A DNA stretch of 10,690 nt from CAYWBI01 sp964456445 (GTDB lineage: Bacteria; Calditrichota; Calditrichia; Calditrichales; J004): assembly GCA_964456445.1 (NCBI GenBank), contig CAYWBI010000129.1:1-10690 (forward strand), read 5' to 3'. Below are positions 1-7,177 of the stretch, in pieces (positions within the stretch are counted from its first letter, which is position 1; each line of letters begins with the position of its first letter). The notes under the pieces are model-generated. The model saw only the letters and a list, made by a program, of their open reading frames with translations. It was not told the origin of the DNA and ran no database searches. Made by a program: the position numbers and the translations under genes.

Positions 1-2
1 AT

Positions 3-31
3 AAAGCGGCATACAAAACAGGCCGCTTTTT
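3..31 (+). terminator. Rho-independent terminator
   Basis: Arms AAAGCGGC (3-10) and GCCGCTTT (22-29) pair perfectly over 8 bp around an 11-nt loop, and a run of five T covers 27-31. It would end a transcript entering from the left on the + strand, whose gene lies outside the window. The T run overlaps the possible -33 box of the next promoter. Confidence 0.75.
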
Positions 32-57
32 GCTTGACTTTACACTTAATAACTTTG
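29..57 (+). promoter_or_regulatory. Bacteroidota-type promoter (-33 TTTG, -7 TAACTTTG)
   Basis: TTTG at 29-32 and TAACTTTG at 50-57 are 17 nt apart. This fits the Bacteroidota housekeeping pattern of TTTG followed by TAnnTTTG, with spacing near the usual 19. It points right into 60-280, where I see no convincing gene, only the intron-like fragment. It may drive that RNA or be left over from a lost gene. Confidence 0.45.
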
Positions 58-120
58 CGGCAGTTTTTTACATAATAATTTGTAAAATTTTATATTTGAA
101 ACATCTTCATAAATCACAAT

Positions 121-195
121 CCCAAAAGCAATGCTCAAAAGAAGGCGATACGCTACATCCCGGCCAAACCGGCCAAGTCCAACACAGGTATGTTG
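121..195 (+). repeat. Direct repeat, left copy
   Basis: This copy matches 1417-1493 in the same orientation. The first 18 bases are identical, a short variable stretch follows (5 versus 7 bases), then 52 bases match with a single difference (A at 155 versus T at 1453). It contains the GC-rich string CGGCCAAACCGGCC. The two copies flank the vapBC locus, about 1.3 kb apart. Confidence 0.9.
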
Positions 196-272
196 TAGCG
201 AAGCGGAAATCCCGAGGCCTTAGGATGGTGTGAGATGCGCACTCCGTCTGAGCCGGAGCCGCCTACTCGATT
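121..272 (+). mobile_element. Group II intron 3'-end-like fragment (copy A)
   Basis: The segment ends with GGTGTGAGA (227-235), a short hairpin (CTCCG 242-246 with CGGAG 254-258), then CCTACTCGATT (262-272). From memory this resembles domain VI and the 3' terminus of bacterial group II introns. The expected 34-nt domain V just before it looks shortened: only ATCC and GGAT arms around CGAGGCCTTA are visible. Bases 121-195 match 1417-1493 almost exactly. No intron-encoded reverse transcriptase is present. I read it as a decayed, truncated copy. This rests on remembered consensus and needs a covariance-model search. Confidence 0.4.
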
Positions 273-282
273 GTACTGCCAA

Positions 283-678
283 TTACCAGACTGTATTTAT
301 TAATTTCGAATTACGCAAATTTTGATCGGCTGTAATTAGAAGTGAGTTACAATAGATTGATGTTGCTGCAATTATACGATCTGCCGGATCAGAATTAATC
401 TCTAAAAATAAGTTTGTCGAAATGTCTGCAATTTCAGGAGTGATTGACTGCATCTTATAATTTCTAGTTGCTCTTAATAAAGCTATAAATTCCAGGAATG
501 GAATCTCAATTTCAAGGCGGTTCTTTGAGATGAGCATTGAAATTTCCCACAATGAAATATCACAAATTATTAAGCCATCTGATTCCTTGGCCTTTTCAAA
601 AGCAAATTTTGCATTTTTACTAAGTTTATCAGCATCGAGAGCTTCCCAAATAATTATATGAGTGTCGATGGTTACCAC
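283..678 (-). CDS. vapC: VapC-like PIN-domain toxin (RNase)
   Basis: The product is 131 aa, the usual size for a single PIN domain. PIN toxins of VapC type are Mg-dependent ribonucleases that cut tRNA or other RNAs and arrest growth when the antitoxin is lost. The acidic residues sit in the expected order: D5 in TIDTHIIIW, E45 in SLWEISML, D97 and D100 in SDPADRIIAAT, and D118 in ITADQNLR. All active-site positions are present, so the toxin looks intact. The start is GTG at 678-676. Its G is the last base of the vapB stop codon (TAGTG), so the two are translationally coupled. Family assignment is firm; the RNA target cannot be told from sequence. Confidence 0.9.
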   Translation of the reverse strand: MVTIDTHIIIWEALDADKLSKNAKFAFEKAKESDGLIICDISLWEISMLISKNRLEIEIPFLEFIALLRATRNYKMQSITPEIADISTNLFLEINSDPADRIIAATSIYCNSLLITADQNLRNSKLINTVW

Positions 679-908
679 TAACGGTCAGCTTTCCAATTTG
701 CCGAAATTGGTGATAAAACATCATGAACTTTAGCAGATTTTCTGATCTCTGCTAACTTTTTCTCGGCCATCTTAAAAGATTCTTCGGGTGGAACAAGTTT
801 TGCTACCACTCTACCTCTCGAAGTGATATTTACCGAAAAACCTTTCTCAATATTTTTAAGAACACTCATTAAGTTGGCTCTTAATTCGCTTACAGCAATT
901 GATTGCAT
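678..908 (-). CDS. vapB: Phd/YefM-family antitoxin (VapB partner)
   Basis: I choose the ATG at 908, giving 76 aa that start MQSIAVSELRANLMSVLKNI. This is typical of the 'prevent-host-death' (Phd/YefM) antitoxin fold. GGAAAG lies just upstream as a ribosome binding site. A longer frame to 956 would add 16 residues unlike the family and run through the putative promoter and operator. The N-terminal half should dimerise and bind DNA. The C-terminal tail, rich in K, E and A, should wrap and block the PIN toxin. It overlaps vapC by one base. Autorepression with the toxin bound is the family norm, and an inverted repeat at 927-947 is a candidate site. Confidence 0.88.
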   Translation of the reverse strand: MQSIAVSELRANLMSVLKNIEKGFSVNITSRGRVVAKLVPPEESFKMAEKKLAEIRKSAKVHDVLSPISANWKADR

Positions 909-926
909 TTTATCTTTCCATCTTAA

Positions 927-947
927 TTGTACATAGAAAACGTACAA
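927..947. promoter_or_regulatory. Inverted repeat TTGTAC-N9-GTACAA, candidate vapBC operator
   Basis: Perfect 6-bp arms (927-932 and 942-947) are separated by 9 nt. They lie between the putative -7 box (961-954) and the vapB ATG (908), about where transcription would begin. That placement suits autoregulation by the VapBC complex. The role is inferred from position and symmetry only. Confidence 0.5.
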
Positions 948-953
948 ATAAAA

Positions 954-961
954 CAAAGTTA
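954..961 (-). promoter_or_regulatory. Putative vapBC promoter -7 box TAACTTTG
   Basis: On the minus strand TAACTTTG matches the Bacteroidota TAnnTTTG element and lies 45 nt upstream of the vapB start. I see no TTG at the usual -33 spacing, so the promoter is only half supported. Confidence 0.4.
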
Positions 962-1139
962 AAGCAAACGATATTTAACTAAATGGACACAACGGACCGG
1001 GCGCTCAGCTGCGTGGCACAGGCCGACGACAGCCGCTGAAGTCAGCCATGCTCAATGCCAGGCTCTCCTCTACCAAAGGCCGTGGGTGTATCAGTGGACT
1101 TAGGCTTGTACAAACTTTTATTTACCGATTCACTATCCG

Positions 1140-1515
1140 AGCATAAGTTCCGTTGCATAGGATTGAGTGTGTCTGGCAGGACACATATTTATCTGTAATA
1201 TGAATATATACAGCTTATCCGGCGAGTGCAAATACCTTAGGGGCAAGTTGACGAAGCCCATTGGTAAACTGCAAGGGCGTTCCGGGTGAGCGGAAGTCTG
1301 AAGCCCCAACAAGAGAACCGGGACTTACAAGAAGCGGGAATGCAAGAGTCTGCACGGAACGTTAAGTATCCGGTGGTGCGGGATTTGGGTTGGTTTTAGC
1401 CGTAGCTCCTTGCTGTCCCAAAAGCAATGCTCAATATAAAAGGCGATACGCTTCATCCCGGCCAAACCGGCCAAGTCCAACACAGGTATGTTGCAAATCC
1501 CGATGCCTCGGGGAA
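1140..1515 (+). mobile_element. Group II intron 5'-domain-like fragment (copy B)
   Basis: The region is rich in structured-RNA-like words. TGTGTC/GACACA (about 1168-1185) form a 6-bp hairpin. Then come GGCGAGTGCAAATACC, CGGGTGAGCGGAAGTCTGAA, GAACCGGGACTTACAAGAAG and GGAATGCAAGAGTCTGCACG (ending near 1355). In my memory these resemble domains I to III of Bacteroidota group II introns. No reverse transcriptase ORF follows; instead the sequence passes straight into repeat copy B at 1417. The polarity matches copy A, but the 5'-like part lies downstream of the 3'-like part, so these are two separately truncated copies or a rearranged one. The call is by resemblance only. Confidence 0.4.
1417..1493 (+). 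repeat. Direct repeat, right copy
   Basis: This is the partner of 121-195, nearly identical and in the same orientation. After it the copies diverge: this one continues CAAATCCCGATGCCTCGGGG, while the left copy has an 11-base addition (TAGCGAAGCGG) and then AAATCCCGAGGCC. The homology therefore extends a little past the strict repeat. Confidence 0.9.
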
Positions 1516-1745
1516 ATACCGGCTTACTGTGCTGCCGGTTTGAAGACTTTTAGTGCCCGGCGCGGCATTTATATACCTTATTTTGTTATAAAGCCTTTTA
1601 TTATTATTTGAATATAAGCAAGGAATAATCCCAATACCAAAAAGGAGTCGCAGGAAGCAGCGATAAAAAACGCAATTATAAATCTAGCTACCAATGGGTT
1701 GGGATGCGTACAGGCACCAATTATTTCCGACGTCTTATTTTTAAA

Positions 1746-2501
1746 TCAGAGTATCATATCGCGTATAAGTCGGGCACCGGATTTACTGCTCTCAATTTCA
1801 TCGCCGTTCTTCATTATCAGCAAATATCTTCCGGAGCTCCAGGGCTTTATCTCTTTTACAAAGCCGAAGTTTACAAGAGCAGAGCGGTGGATGCGTTGAA
1901 AGGTAAGTTCAGAAAACAATTCTTCTAACTTCTGCATTGCTTTGTTAACTAAAAAATTTCCTATTTGTGTGTGCAGCATGCAGTAATCGTTCTGTGCTTC
2001 AATCCAATAAATCTGCTCAGGTTCAATAAACAGCAATTCATCTCTGGCTTTAACTAACAAACGGGATGGTTCTTTATTCTGTTTGAGATACTTGAATAGC
2101 TGGTGGAAATTTCGGGAAAATTTTTTTGATCGCAGAATTTCATCTGCTTTTAGCAGGGCTTTATCAAAACGGTTTTGATTAAAGGGTTTTAGCAGGTAAT
2201 CAATGGCATTACTTTCGAAAGCCTGGATTGCAAATTCATCGAAAGCGGTACAAAAAATTACTACTGGCACATGATTAAGCTTTTCTAAAAGTTCAAATCC
2301 ATTTATCTCAGGCATCTGGATATCCAGGAAAATCAAATCCGGCTTAAGAGTGTTTATTTTTTTGTATGCTTCGATGGGATCACCAAACTCAGCAACTATA
2401 TTTAAATTGGTGTGGGATCTGGCAAATTCAGCAATAACTAGCCGGGCCAGTGGTTCATCATCAACAATTATGCAATTAATATTTTGAATTGATGGGTTCA
2501 T
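1746..2501 (-). CDS. LytTR-family response regulator
   Basis: The 251-aa regulator has an N-terminal receiver domain (about 8-120) and a C-terminal LytTR DNA-binding domain (about 147-250). The receiver has the acidic pocket D14/D15, the phosphate acceptor D60 in FLDIQMP, T85 in FCTAFDE, Y102, and K105 before P106. The LytTR part shows the family signatures IYWIEAQNDYC and FQRIHRSALVN. When phosphorylated it should dimerise and bind direct repeats in promoters. The ATG is 2 nt past the end of the kinase stop codon, and no Shine-Dalgarno is evident, which suggests translational coupling. The kinase encoded just upstream is the obvious partner. The likely target is the promoter of its own operon. 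Length and key residues are normal. Confidence 0.95.
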   Translation of the reverse strand: MNPSIQNINCIIVDDEPLARLVIAEFARSHTNLNIVAEFGDPIEAYKKINTLKPDLIFLDIQMPEINGFELLEKLNHVPVVIFCTAFDEFAIQAFESNAIDYLLKPFNQNRFDKALLKADEILRSKKFSRNFHQLFKYLKQNKEPSRLLVKARDELLFIEPEQIYWIEAQNDYCMLHTQIGNFLVNKAMQKLEELFSELTFQRIHRSALVNFGFVKEIKPWSSGRYLLIMKNGDEIESSKSGARLIRDMIL

Positions 2502-2503
2502 GT

Positions 2504-3583
2504 TTAAACTGATATTGTAAATGGTAGTATAATTATTACAAGATACTCATCATCCATTTTAAGACATTTAAATTCCATATTTGCGCCATAGATATTTATC
2601 AGGCGTTTTTCAATATTTTTTAAACCTAATCCAGCATTGCTGTTTTCATCCAGTGCATGTTCTGTTTTAGCAAGGCTGTTGCGGATTTCAATTTTCAAGC
2701 GAGAGTCTTCCTGCTTTATGGTAAGCTCAATAAATCCTTCTTTTCTGGATGTTGCAATACCATGTTTAATTGCATTTTCAATTAGTGGCTGCAAAATCAT
2801 TGAAGGTAGTTGGGCATCCATTAAAGATGGATAAATCTTTTCGGTATATTCTAAACGCTCTGCTAAACGGATTTTCTCAATTTCCAAATAAGTATGTACA
2901 AACTTCATTTCTGTTGCAACGTTAACCATGGATTGCTTTTGTTTGGAAATAGAAAGTCGTAATAAATCCGATACTTTAATCAGCATTTTTCGGGCTTTTT
3001 GTGGCTCACTTGTAATAAGTGCGTTTATTGAGTTTAAAGCGTTAAATAAAAAATGCGGATTAAGCTGATTTTTTAATGCATTTAGTTGCATCTCCTTTAA
3101 AATCATTTGCAATTGCGATTCTTTTATCTCCCTGTTTTTTGTCTCCTTGTAATAAATTAATGAATAATAAGTCCCACTGATCATCAGGTAATATGTTATT
3201 CCAACCGGGTATTGCCATACTATGGTTTGCTCAACATCAAACATTGTAAAAAGCCGATTGCCAAAGAGGAAAATAAGTACACCATAATAAAAGGAGAGCC
3301 AAAGTACAGAGTAAATATTGGCTCCCACTAAATGAATAATTACTTTTATGCTTATATGGATTTTAACATATTGCAGTTTTCTAAAAAGAGGCCACAGTAG
3401 AAGGCTTAGTAAAAAAAGAGGAAGCGTTAATGTAAACGAACTAGCCAAACTAATGCTATAGCCTAGTTGTACATTTATATAAAAAATAATTGCGTAAAAA
3501 AATATCCATGGCCCCCAAAACAAGCTGTTATATTTTACGATTGTTCTAAAACGTATGTTATCCGGATCTTTTTGTTTTGTCAT
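2504..3583 (-). CDS. LytS/YehU-type membrane histidine kinase
   Basis: The 359-aa sensor kinase belongs to the His_kinase family (PF06580) that partners LytTR regulators. The N-terminal half has four hydrophobic segments (about 20-40, 48-66, 81-108, 125-145) with little loop sequence, so it probably senses within the membrane or through a partner protein. A short linker helix (147-172) leads to the phospho-acceptor motif NQLNPHFLFNALNSI with H177. The ATP-binding domain follows: N box LQPLIENAIKHGI (N270) and G box NAGLGLKNIEKRL (about 316-328). All catalytic motifs are present. The gene sits 65 nt after the TPR gene and 2 nt before the regulator, so the two are a co-transcribed pair. The signal is unknown; the upstream receptor is an attractive source. 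Confidence 0.94.
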   Translation of the reverse strand: MTKQKDPDNIRFRTIVKYNSLFWGPWIFFYAIIFYINVQLGYSISLASSFTLTLPLFLLSLLLWPLFRKLQYVKIHISIKVIIHLVGANIYSVLWLSFYYGVLIFLFGNRLFTMFDVEQTIVWQYPVGITYYLMISGTYYSLIYYKETKNREIKESQLQMILKEMQLNALKNQLNPHFLFNALNSINALITSEPQKARKMLIKVSDLLRLSISKQKQSMVNVATEMKFVHTYLEIEKIRLAERLEYTEKIYPSLMDAQLPSMILQPLIENAIKHGIATSRKEGFIELTIKQEDSRLKIEIRNSLAKTEHALDENSNAGLGLKNIEKRLINIYGANMEFKCLKMDDEYLVIIILPFTISV

Positions 3584-3626
3584 GTTAAGTTTAAATTCTC
3601 GTATTGGTCTTCATATTAATGATCCG

Positions 3627-3643
3627 TATTGATCATATCAATA
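3627..3643. promoter_or_regulatory. Short inverted repeat TATTGAT-CAT-ATCAATA
   Basis: Perfect 7-bp arms around a 3-nt centre lie in the 65-nt gap between the TPR gene and the kinase gene. There is no T run, so it is unlikely to be a terminator. It could be an operator for an internal promoter or an mRNA processing hairpin. The function is not known. Confidence 0.35.
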
Positions 3644-3648
3644 AAACC

Positions 3649-4434
3649 TTATTCATCACTGGCTGTCTTTTTATTTAAATTTGGCAGTAATTCCAATTCA
3701 ACCCATTTAAACCCTGGCGATATTTCCAACGCGCTTTTATAATAGCTGTGTGCTAATTTTAAGCTATCGGATTTAGCAGCAATAATGCCAAGCCATGTAT
3801 AGGCTTCTCTTTCGCCCCATTGTGGGTAAAGCCTTTTGGTTACCTTATATGTTTTGAACAGATCGATGGCCTGTTTAAGAGAATTCCTGGCGATATCAAT
3901 GCCTCCCCCAAACATCGCCGGAGTAAAAAATGCGTTTACACCCGCTAAATAATGTAGCCTGGGATTATTAGGATCAAGCTCTAAGGCTGTTGCCATATTT
4001 GATCCCGATTTTGGGCCAAGAAATATACCTTTAATAGGAGAAAGGCCTATTTTTTGTCCTAATAAGCTGGAAAGCAATCCATAAGCCTCAGCAAAATTTA
4101 CATCGATTTGTATGGCTTGTTCCAGATGCTCAACGCCATCATCTAATAGCTTGGCTAACATATCTTCTTTCTTTTGCGCCTGATAAAAATTAACAAGATT
4201 ATATTCTGCAAATGCGATGTAATAATGAACCAGATATTTCTGGTCGTTTTGATCGAGCAGTCGCTCTAATTGTGCCCGGTTACTTTGCAGGTCGGCCTCG
4301 TTCCAATTATCTATCGCTTGATTTAGATTGCCTATAGCCTGTAAAAGCAATGAGTCATTAGCTGATAAATCCTGTGCAGAAATGTTTGTAAAGAATAAAA
4401 AAGTGATAAAAATGGTTAACAATTTGAGCTTCAT
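3649..4434 (-). CDS. Exported TPR-repeat protein
   Basis: The 261-aa protein has a clear signal peptide (KLK followed by a hydrophobic run, probable cleavage ISA-QD after residue 20). There is no cysteine there, so it is likely periplasmic rather than a lipoprotein. The mature part is helical with TPR-like repeats at about 97-130 (VEHLEQAIQIDVNFAEAYGL), 143-172 (NMATALELDPNNPRLHYLAG) and 210-242. The segment TPAMFGGGIDIARNSLKQAI is a variant common in exported TPR proteins. AAGGAGA precedes the ATG, the best Shine-Dalgarno in the operon. It lies 40 nt after the receptor gene and probably acts as a scaffold linking receptor, periplasm and the regulatory pair. The exact role is not known. Confidence 0.85.
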   Translation of the reverse strand: MKLKLLTIFITFLFFTNISAQDLSANDSLLLQAIGNLNQAIDNWNEADLQSNRAQLERLLDQNDQKYLVHYYIAFAEYNLVNFYQAQKKEDMLAKLLDDGVEHLEQAIQIDVNFAEAYGLLSSLLGQKIGLSPIKGIFLGPKSGSNMATALELDPNNPRLHYLAGVNAFFTPAMFGGGIDIARNSLKQAIDLFKTYKVTKRLYPQWGEREAYTWLGIIAAKSDSLKLAHSYYKSALEISPGFKWVELELLPNLNKKTASDE

Positions 4435-4474
4435 ATTTTCTCCTTTGAGTGTTTAATTATACGTAAATTTTTGA

Positions 4475-6610
4475 TTAAAAGGTAGAGGACACACCAAAAT
4501 AGACAGAGCGCAACATGGATGATTTTACCGCATAGCGATCCTGATAATCCGGTGAATAGTAATAATCAAAAATGTTATCATGGCCTAAAAGATTGGAAAA
4601 GCCGACATAAAATATGGTGAGGTTATTATCGAAAAAGCGGTACAAATAACTAGCACTTAAGTCCAGCTTATGATAGTCGGGAGTCCGTGAATCGTTATAC
4701 AGAGATGCTGAAGAAGTATAGGGCTTACCGGAGGCAAAGTGATATGCCAGGCCTGTTTGAAAATGACCGGATAGTTTGATCTGTAAAACTGTGTTCAGGT
4801 TTTGAGTAATGTCAAAATCCGGTGAGACACTTTGGGGGGTATCATGCCAATGACGGCGGGCTTTTAGATAGCTGTAAGAAATTCGGCCGCTGATAAATCC
4901 AAAGGAGTGTTTTAAAAACAGATCGATGCCTTGTGCGAAACCGTTGCCCTTGTTTGAATAGTTCTTCAATTGGTCATCCAAAATAAGCTGACTGTACTTT
5001 TTGTAATAACCTTCCAGGCGGGCAATAGTCTGCTCTTTCTGATAATTTAGGCCAACAATATAATGATCCGCCTGCATACTGCTAAGTTTTGGGTTTCCTA
5101 CATAAGAATCATATAAGAATGGTTTTGGTAGTTGATGATATCTACCGCTGGACATGATTAAATTCCAGTTGTTTGCAATGGAATATGTAATAGAAATACG
5201 TGGACCGTATGTGACTTGTCCGGTTTTTGAGTGTAGCTCACTTCTAATACCCGGCGTAATTGTTAACTTATCAATCGCTGTTAATTCAGTCTGTAAAAAA
5301 ACACTGGCCCGGTGTGAGTGAAAATCAAGATCTATGCTGTTTGATGGTGCATTAGGGTCCAGGTCTGATTCAACTTCCGGAAAACTCCCGTTAAGATTTA
5401 CCAAATTATAAAAAGATTCGATGCCCATTTTAATCTTGATTTTTTCCTGAGCTGTGTAGTCGCTAATAATGCGAACCTGGTAAAGGCTTTCATCTGTTGA
5501 AAGATCTAATACACTAAGGCGATTGTTGTTTTTGAATTTTGTATAAGCAATATTACCACCTATAAAAAGATCTTTTGTGAACAAGTGTTTCCATTGCAGA
5601 TTTAGCAGATTGTTTTTACTGTCGCCTTCATAAAAGCCACCATATTGCGGATTCTTTACTTCAATCCCAATTTCATCTACTTCGCGAAACACAAATAATT
5701 TAAAACTGCCAGAGGAAGAATATTTATACATCATGTTCATATTTATATCATATGCTTTGGGAAACCGGGAAAATCTAAGACGGTTGTTGTTTAGATTGAA
5801 CATCGGTTCTGTGTCGCTGTAGTTACCGGAGAGTGAAATACCAAATTTGCCCGGAATGATAATTTTACTCATTGCACCTGATAAGGCAGCTAACCCAACC
5901 CCGATGGTATAGCTATCGCTATAGGGAATATCCATACTTTCCATTACCAATGCTCCGGATAGGGCGTTGCCATATTCTGCTCCATAACCTCCGCTGGAGA
6001 AATAAGTACCTTTGAGCAGGAAGGGGGTAATGGTTCCAAAATATCCACCATTGGGTGACTCATACCGGTAGGGATGATTCAGATAGGCTCCATCCAGGAT
6101 AACAGCAGTTTCAGAAACATCACCACCACGCACAAAAAGGCCTGCTCCTTCGTCAACCTGCTGCACTCCGGGATAAGATTTTATTGCCCAAAAAATATCA
6201 GCTGCAGCACCGGGCGTTTGTACTACCTCCAGAGGAGTAAGTGTAACACCATCCCCATCTCCGCTGGTAAAAGCGCTGGCGACCACAGCAATACGTTCAC
6301 CTTTGATGGATTTTTCCATTAGAACAATTTTGACCCAAATCGATTGGCCTTTTTTTAGATCAAGTTCTTTTTGGTATGATTCGTATCCTATATAGCTGCA
6401 AATCAAAGATACGGTACCACTCTTTTTTGTAGAGAAAGAGAAATAACCTTCAGCATTTGTAGTGCTCCCTTCCATGCCACCTTTAATATATACATTTGTA
6501 AAGATAAGTGGATTACCATTTTTATCGGTGACATTCCCCTCAATTAAAGTGGATTGGCTAAACAGTAAAAGGGGCAAAGACATACTGATTAATAGGAAAT
6601 ACTTTTTCAT
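4475..6610 (-). CDS. TonB-dependent outer-membrane receptor with CarboxypepD_reg-like domain
   Basis: The 711-aa receptor has a signal peptide (1-18, cleavage near LFS-Q). A carboxypeptidase-regulatory-like beta-sandwich follows (22-100: IEGNVTDKNGNPLIFTNVYI), then a plug domain (about 120-228, with FVRGGDVSETAVILDG). The barrel runs to the C-terminal aromatic residue (SVYFGVSSTF). It should import a scarce ligand through the outer membrane using TonB energy. There is no SusD partner, which argues against a glycan utilisation locus. No TonB box or siderophore signature is obvious to me. The barrel is rather short for the Bacteroidota SusC type (about 1000 aa), closer to metal, vitamin or small-ligand receptors. 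It is the first gene of the four-gene operon. Confidence 0.93.
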   Translation of the reverse strand: MKKYFLLISMSLPLLLFSQSTLIEGNVTDKNGNPLIFTNVYIKGGMEGSTTNAEGYFSFSTKKSGTVSLICSYIGYESYQKELDLKKGQSIWVKIVLMEKSIKGERIAVVASAFTSGDGDGVTLTPLEVVQTPGAAADIFWAIKSYPGVQQVDEGAGLFVRGGDVSETAVILDGAYLNHPYRYESPNGGYFGTITPFLLKGTYFSSGGYGAEYGNALSGALVMESMDIPYSDSYTIGVGLAALSGAMSKIIIPGKFGISLSGNYSDTEPMFNLNNNRLRFSRFPKAYDINMNMMYKYSSSGSFKLFVFREVDEIGIEVKNPQYGGFYEGDSKNNLLNLQWKHLFTKDLFIGGNIAYTKFKNNNRLSVLDLSTDESLYQVRIISDYTAQEKIKIKMGIESFYNLVNLNGSFPEVESDLDPNAPSNSIDLDFHSHRASVFLQTELTAIDKLTITPGIRSELHSKTGQVTYGPRISITYSIANNWNLIMSSGRYHQLPKPFLYDSYVGNPKLSSMQADHYIVGLNYQKEQTIARLEGYYKKYSQLILDDQLKNYSNKGNGFAQGIDLFLKHSFGFISGRISYSYLKARRHWHDTPQSVSPDFDITQNLNTVLQIKLSGHFQTGLAYHFASGKPYTSSASLYNDSRTPDYHKLDLSASYLYRFFDNNLTIFYVGFSNLLGHDNIFDYYYSPDYQDRYAVKSSMLRSVYFGVSSTF

Positions 6611-6660
6611 TTTATTCTTCGTTGTTTATCTCATAAAATTTTTAAATGAATATAAAAAGG

Positions 6661-6691
6661 CAAAAGTACTGTTAAAATTGAATTTCTGTTA
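6661..6691 (-). promoter_or_regulatory. Putative promoter and regulator-site direct repeat upstream of the receptor operon
   Basis: On the minus strand TACTTTTG (6668-6661) fits the Bacteroidota -7 element, 50 nt before the receptor ATG. No clear -33 TTG is visible, which is common for activator-dependent promoters. Just upstream, read on the + strand, CTGTTA occurs at 6669-6674 and 6686-6691 with 17-bp start-to-start spacing. TCTGTTAGT at the second site agrees with a remembered LytTR half-site consensus at most positions. The operon's own regulator is the natural candidate to bind here. The spacing is shorter than the usual 21-22 bp, so this is tentative. Confidence 0.35.
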
Positions 6692-6996
6692 GTGAAATAT
6701 ATTATCGCTGAGTGGGAGATTTAGGTGGTGAATGGAATAATGATTGAGTGGGTTTTTAGCCAGAGTATTGCAGATGTTAAAAATAATAGCTTTATAACGG
6801 CTGTCAAATGGAATTTAAAATTCTCCACTTATTTTACACGGCCCTGGTGCCCAAAATGCAAAGGCTTATTGACGGTTTTTAAGACCATACCGAAAATCTT
6901 TTATTATTCAAATGCACCGCCCCGAAAAGAGAGCTTGTTAAAATCTATCCACCGTTTTTTGGTTTCCTGTTAAACCGCCGGATACTTACGCCCAAA

Positions 6997-7029
6997 AAGG
7001 CTTTCCCTTTTTATTAAAGCCTTCCTTTT
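6997..7029. terminator. Possible bidirectional terminator
   Basis: AAGGCTTT (6997-7004) and AAAGCCTT (7016-7023) form an 8-bp stem with an 11-nt loop. Read on the minus strand the stem runs into TTTTT, which would stop transcripts leaving the esterase and cassette region. On the + strand a TTTT follows two bases later. Confidence 0.5.
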
Positions 7030-7157
7030 AAGCATTTTCTATGCTGGCAGGAAAAACAATCGGGGCCTAAAAAAAAGAAACCGGCCACTCACACCATCAA
7101 AAGCCCTGCAACGGGGCACTTTTTAAAATCCAAATTGCAAGATAGAAAGAATCTTGT

Positions 7158-7177
7158 CCGGGGTTGATCAACACCGG
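7158..7177. repeat. Near-perfect 20-bp palindrome
   Basis: CCGGGGTTGATCAACACCGG equals its own reverse complement at 18 of 20 positions. It overlaps the edge of the stem at 7176-7226 and supplies the GATCAAC that would be the outer box of the attC-like site. It could be a protein-binding site or a chance product of the recombination boundary. Confidence 0.5.

Larger units (their letters stand above)
962..1745. other. Gene-free interval holding intron-like remnant and repeat
   Basis: About 780 bases hold no ORF with recognisable protein character on either strand. Bases 985-1090 are clearly more GC-rich than their surroundings and contain a weak inverted pair (TCAGC near 1002, GCTGA near 1035). 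Bases 1140-1515 hold the second group II-like fragment and repeat copy. Two small hairpins follow: CCCGA/TCGGG near 1499-1512 and ACCGGC/GCCGGT near 1518-1539. Bases 1540-1745 are AT-rich and otherwise featureless. It looks like a graveyard of mobile-element debris downstream of the regulator gene. Confidence 0.6.

Noticed and set aside
30..233. Small + strand ORF through the left repeat
   Set aside because: The frame exists because of the GC-rich repeat. The other repeat copy keeps a similar peptide only over the repeated bases, with no ribosome binding site or protein character.
973..979. GTTAAAT on the minus strand upstream of vapB as an integron cassette boundary
   Set aside because: It fits GTTRRRY, but no matching ATTTAAC-type box follows vapC and no paired attC arms are seen around 980-1050. 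I therefore do not call vapBC a cassette.
1360..1367. CGTTAAGT on the + strand, the same word as the cassette boundary at 10633-10640
   Set aside because: It lies inside the intron-like fragment with no attC stem around it. An eight-base match is expected by chance at this scale.
1390..1611. Small + strand ORF through the right repeat
   Set aside because: It has low-complexity composition, no recognisable domain, and overlaps the RNA-like remnant.
1746..6610. Polysaccharide utilisation locus
   Set aside because: There is a TonB-dependent receptor and regulators, but no SusD-like lipoprotein, glycoside hydrolase or anti-sigma/ECF pair, and the receptor is short for the SusC type.
6725..6973. 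Small + strand ORF with a CPKC motif
   Set aside because: It has a weak GTG start, no family resemblance and no conserved context, and it lies in a hairpin-rich noncoding stretch. A single CxxC is not enough to call a zinc protein.
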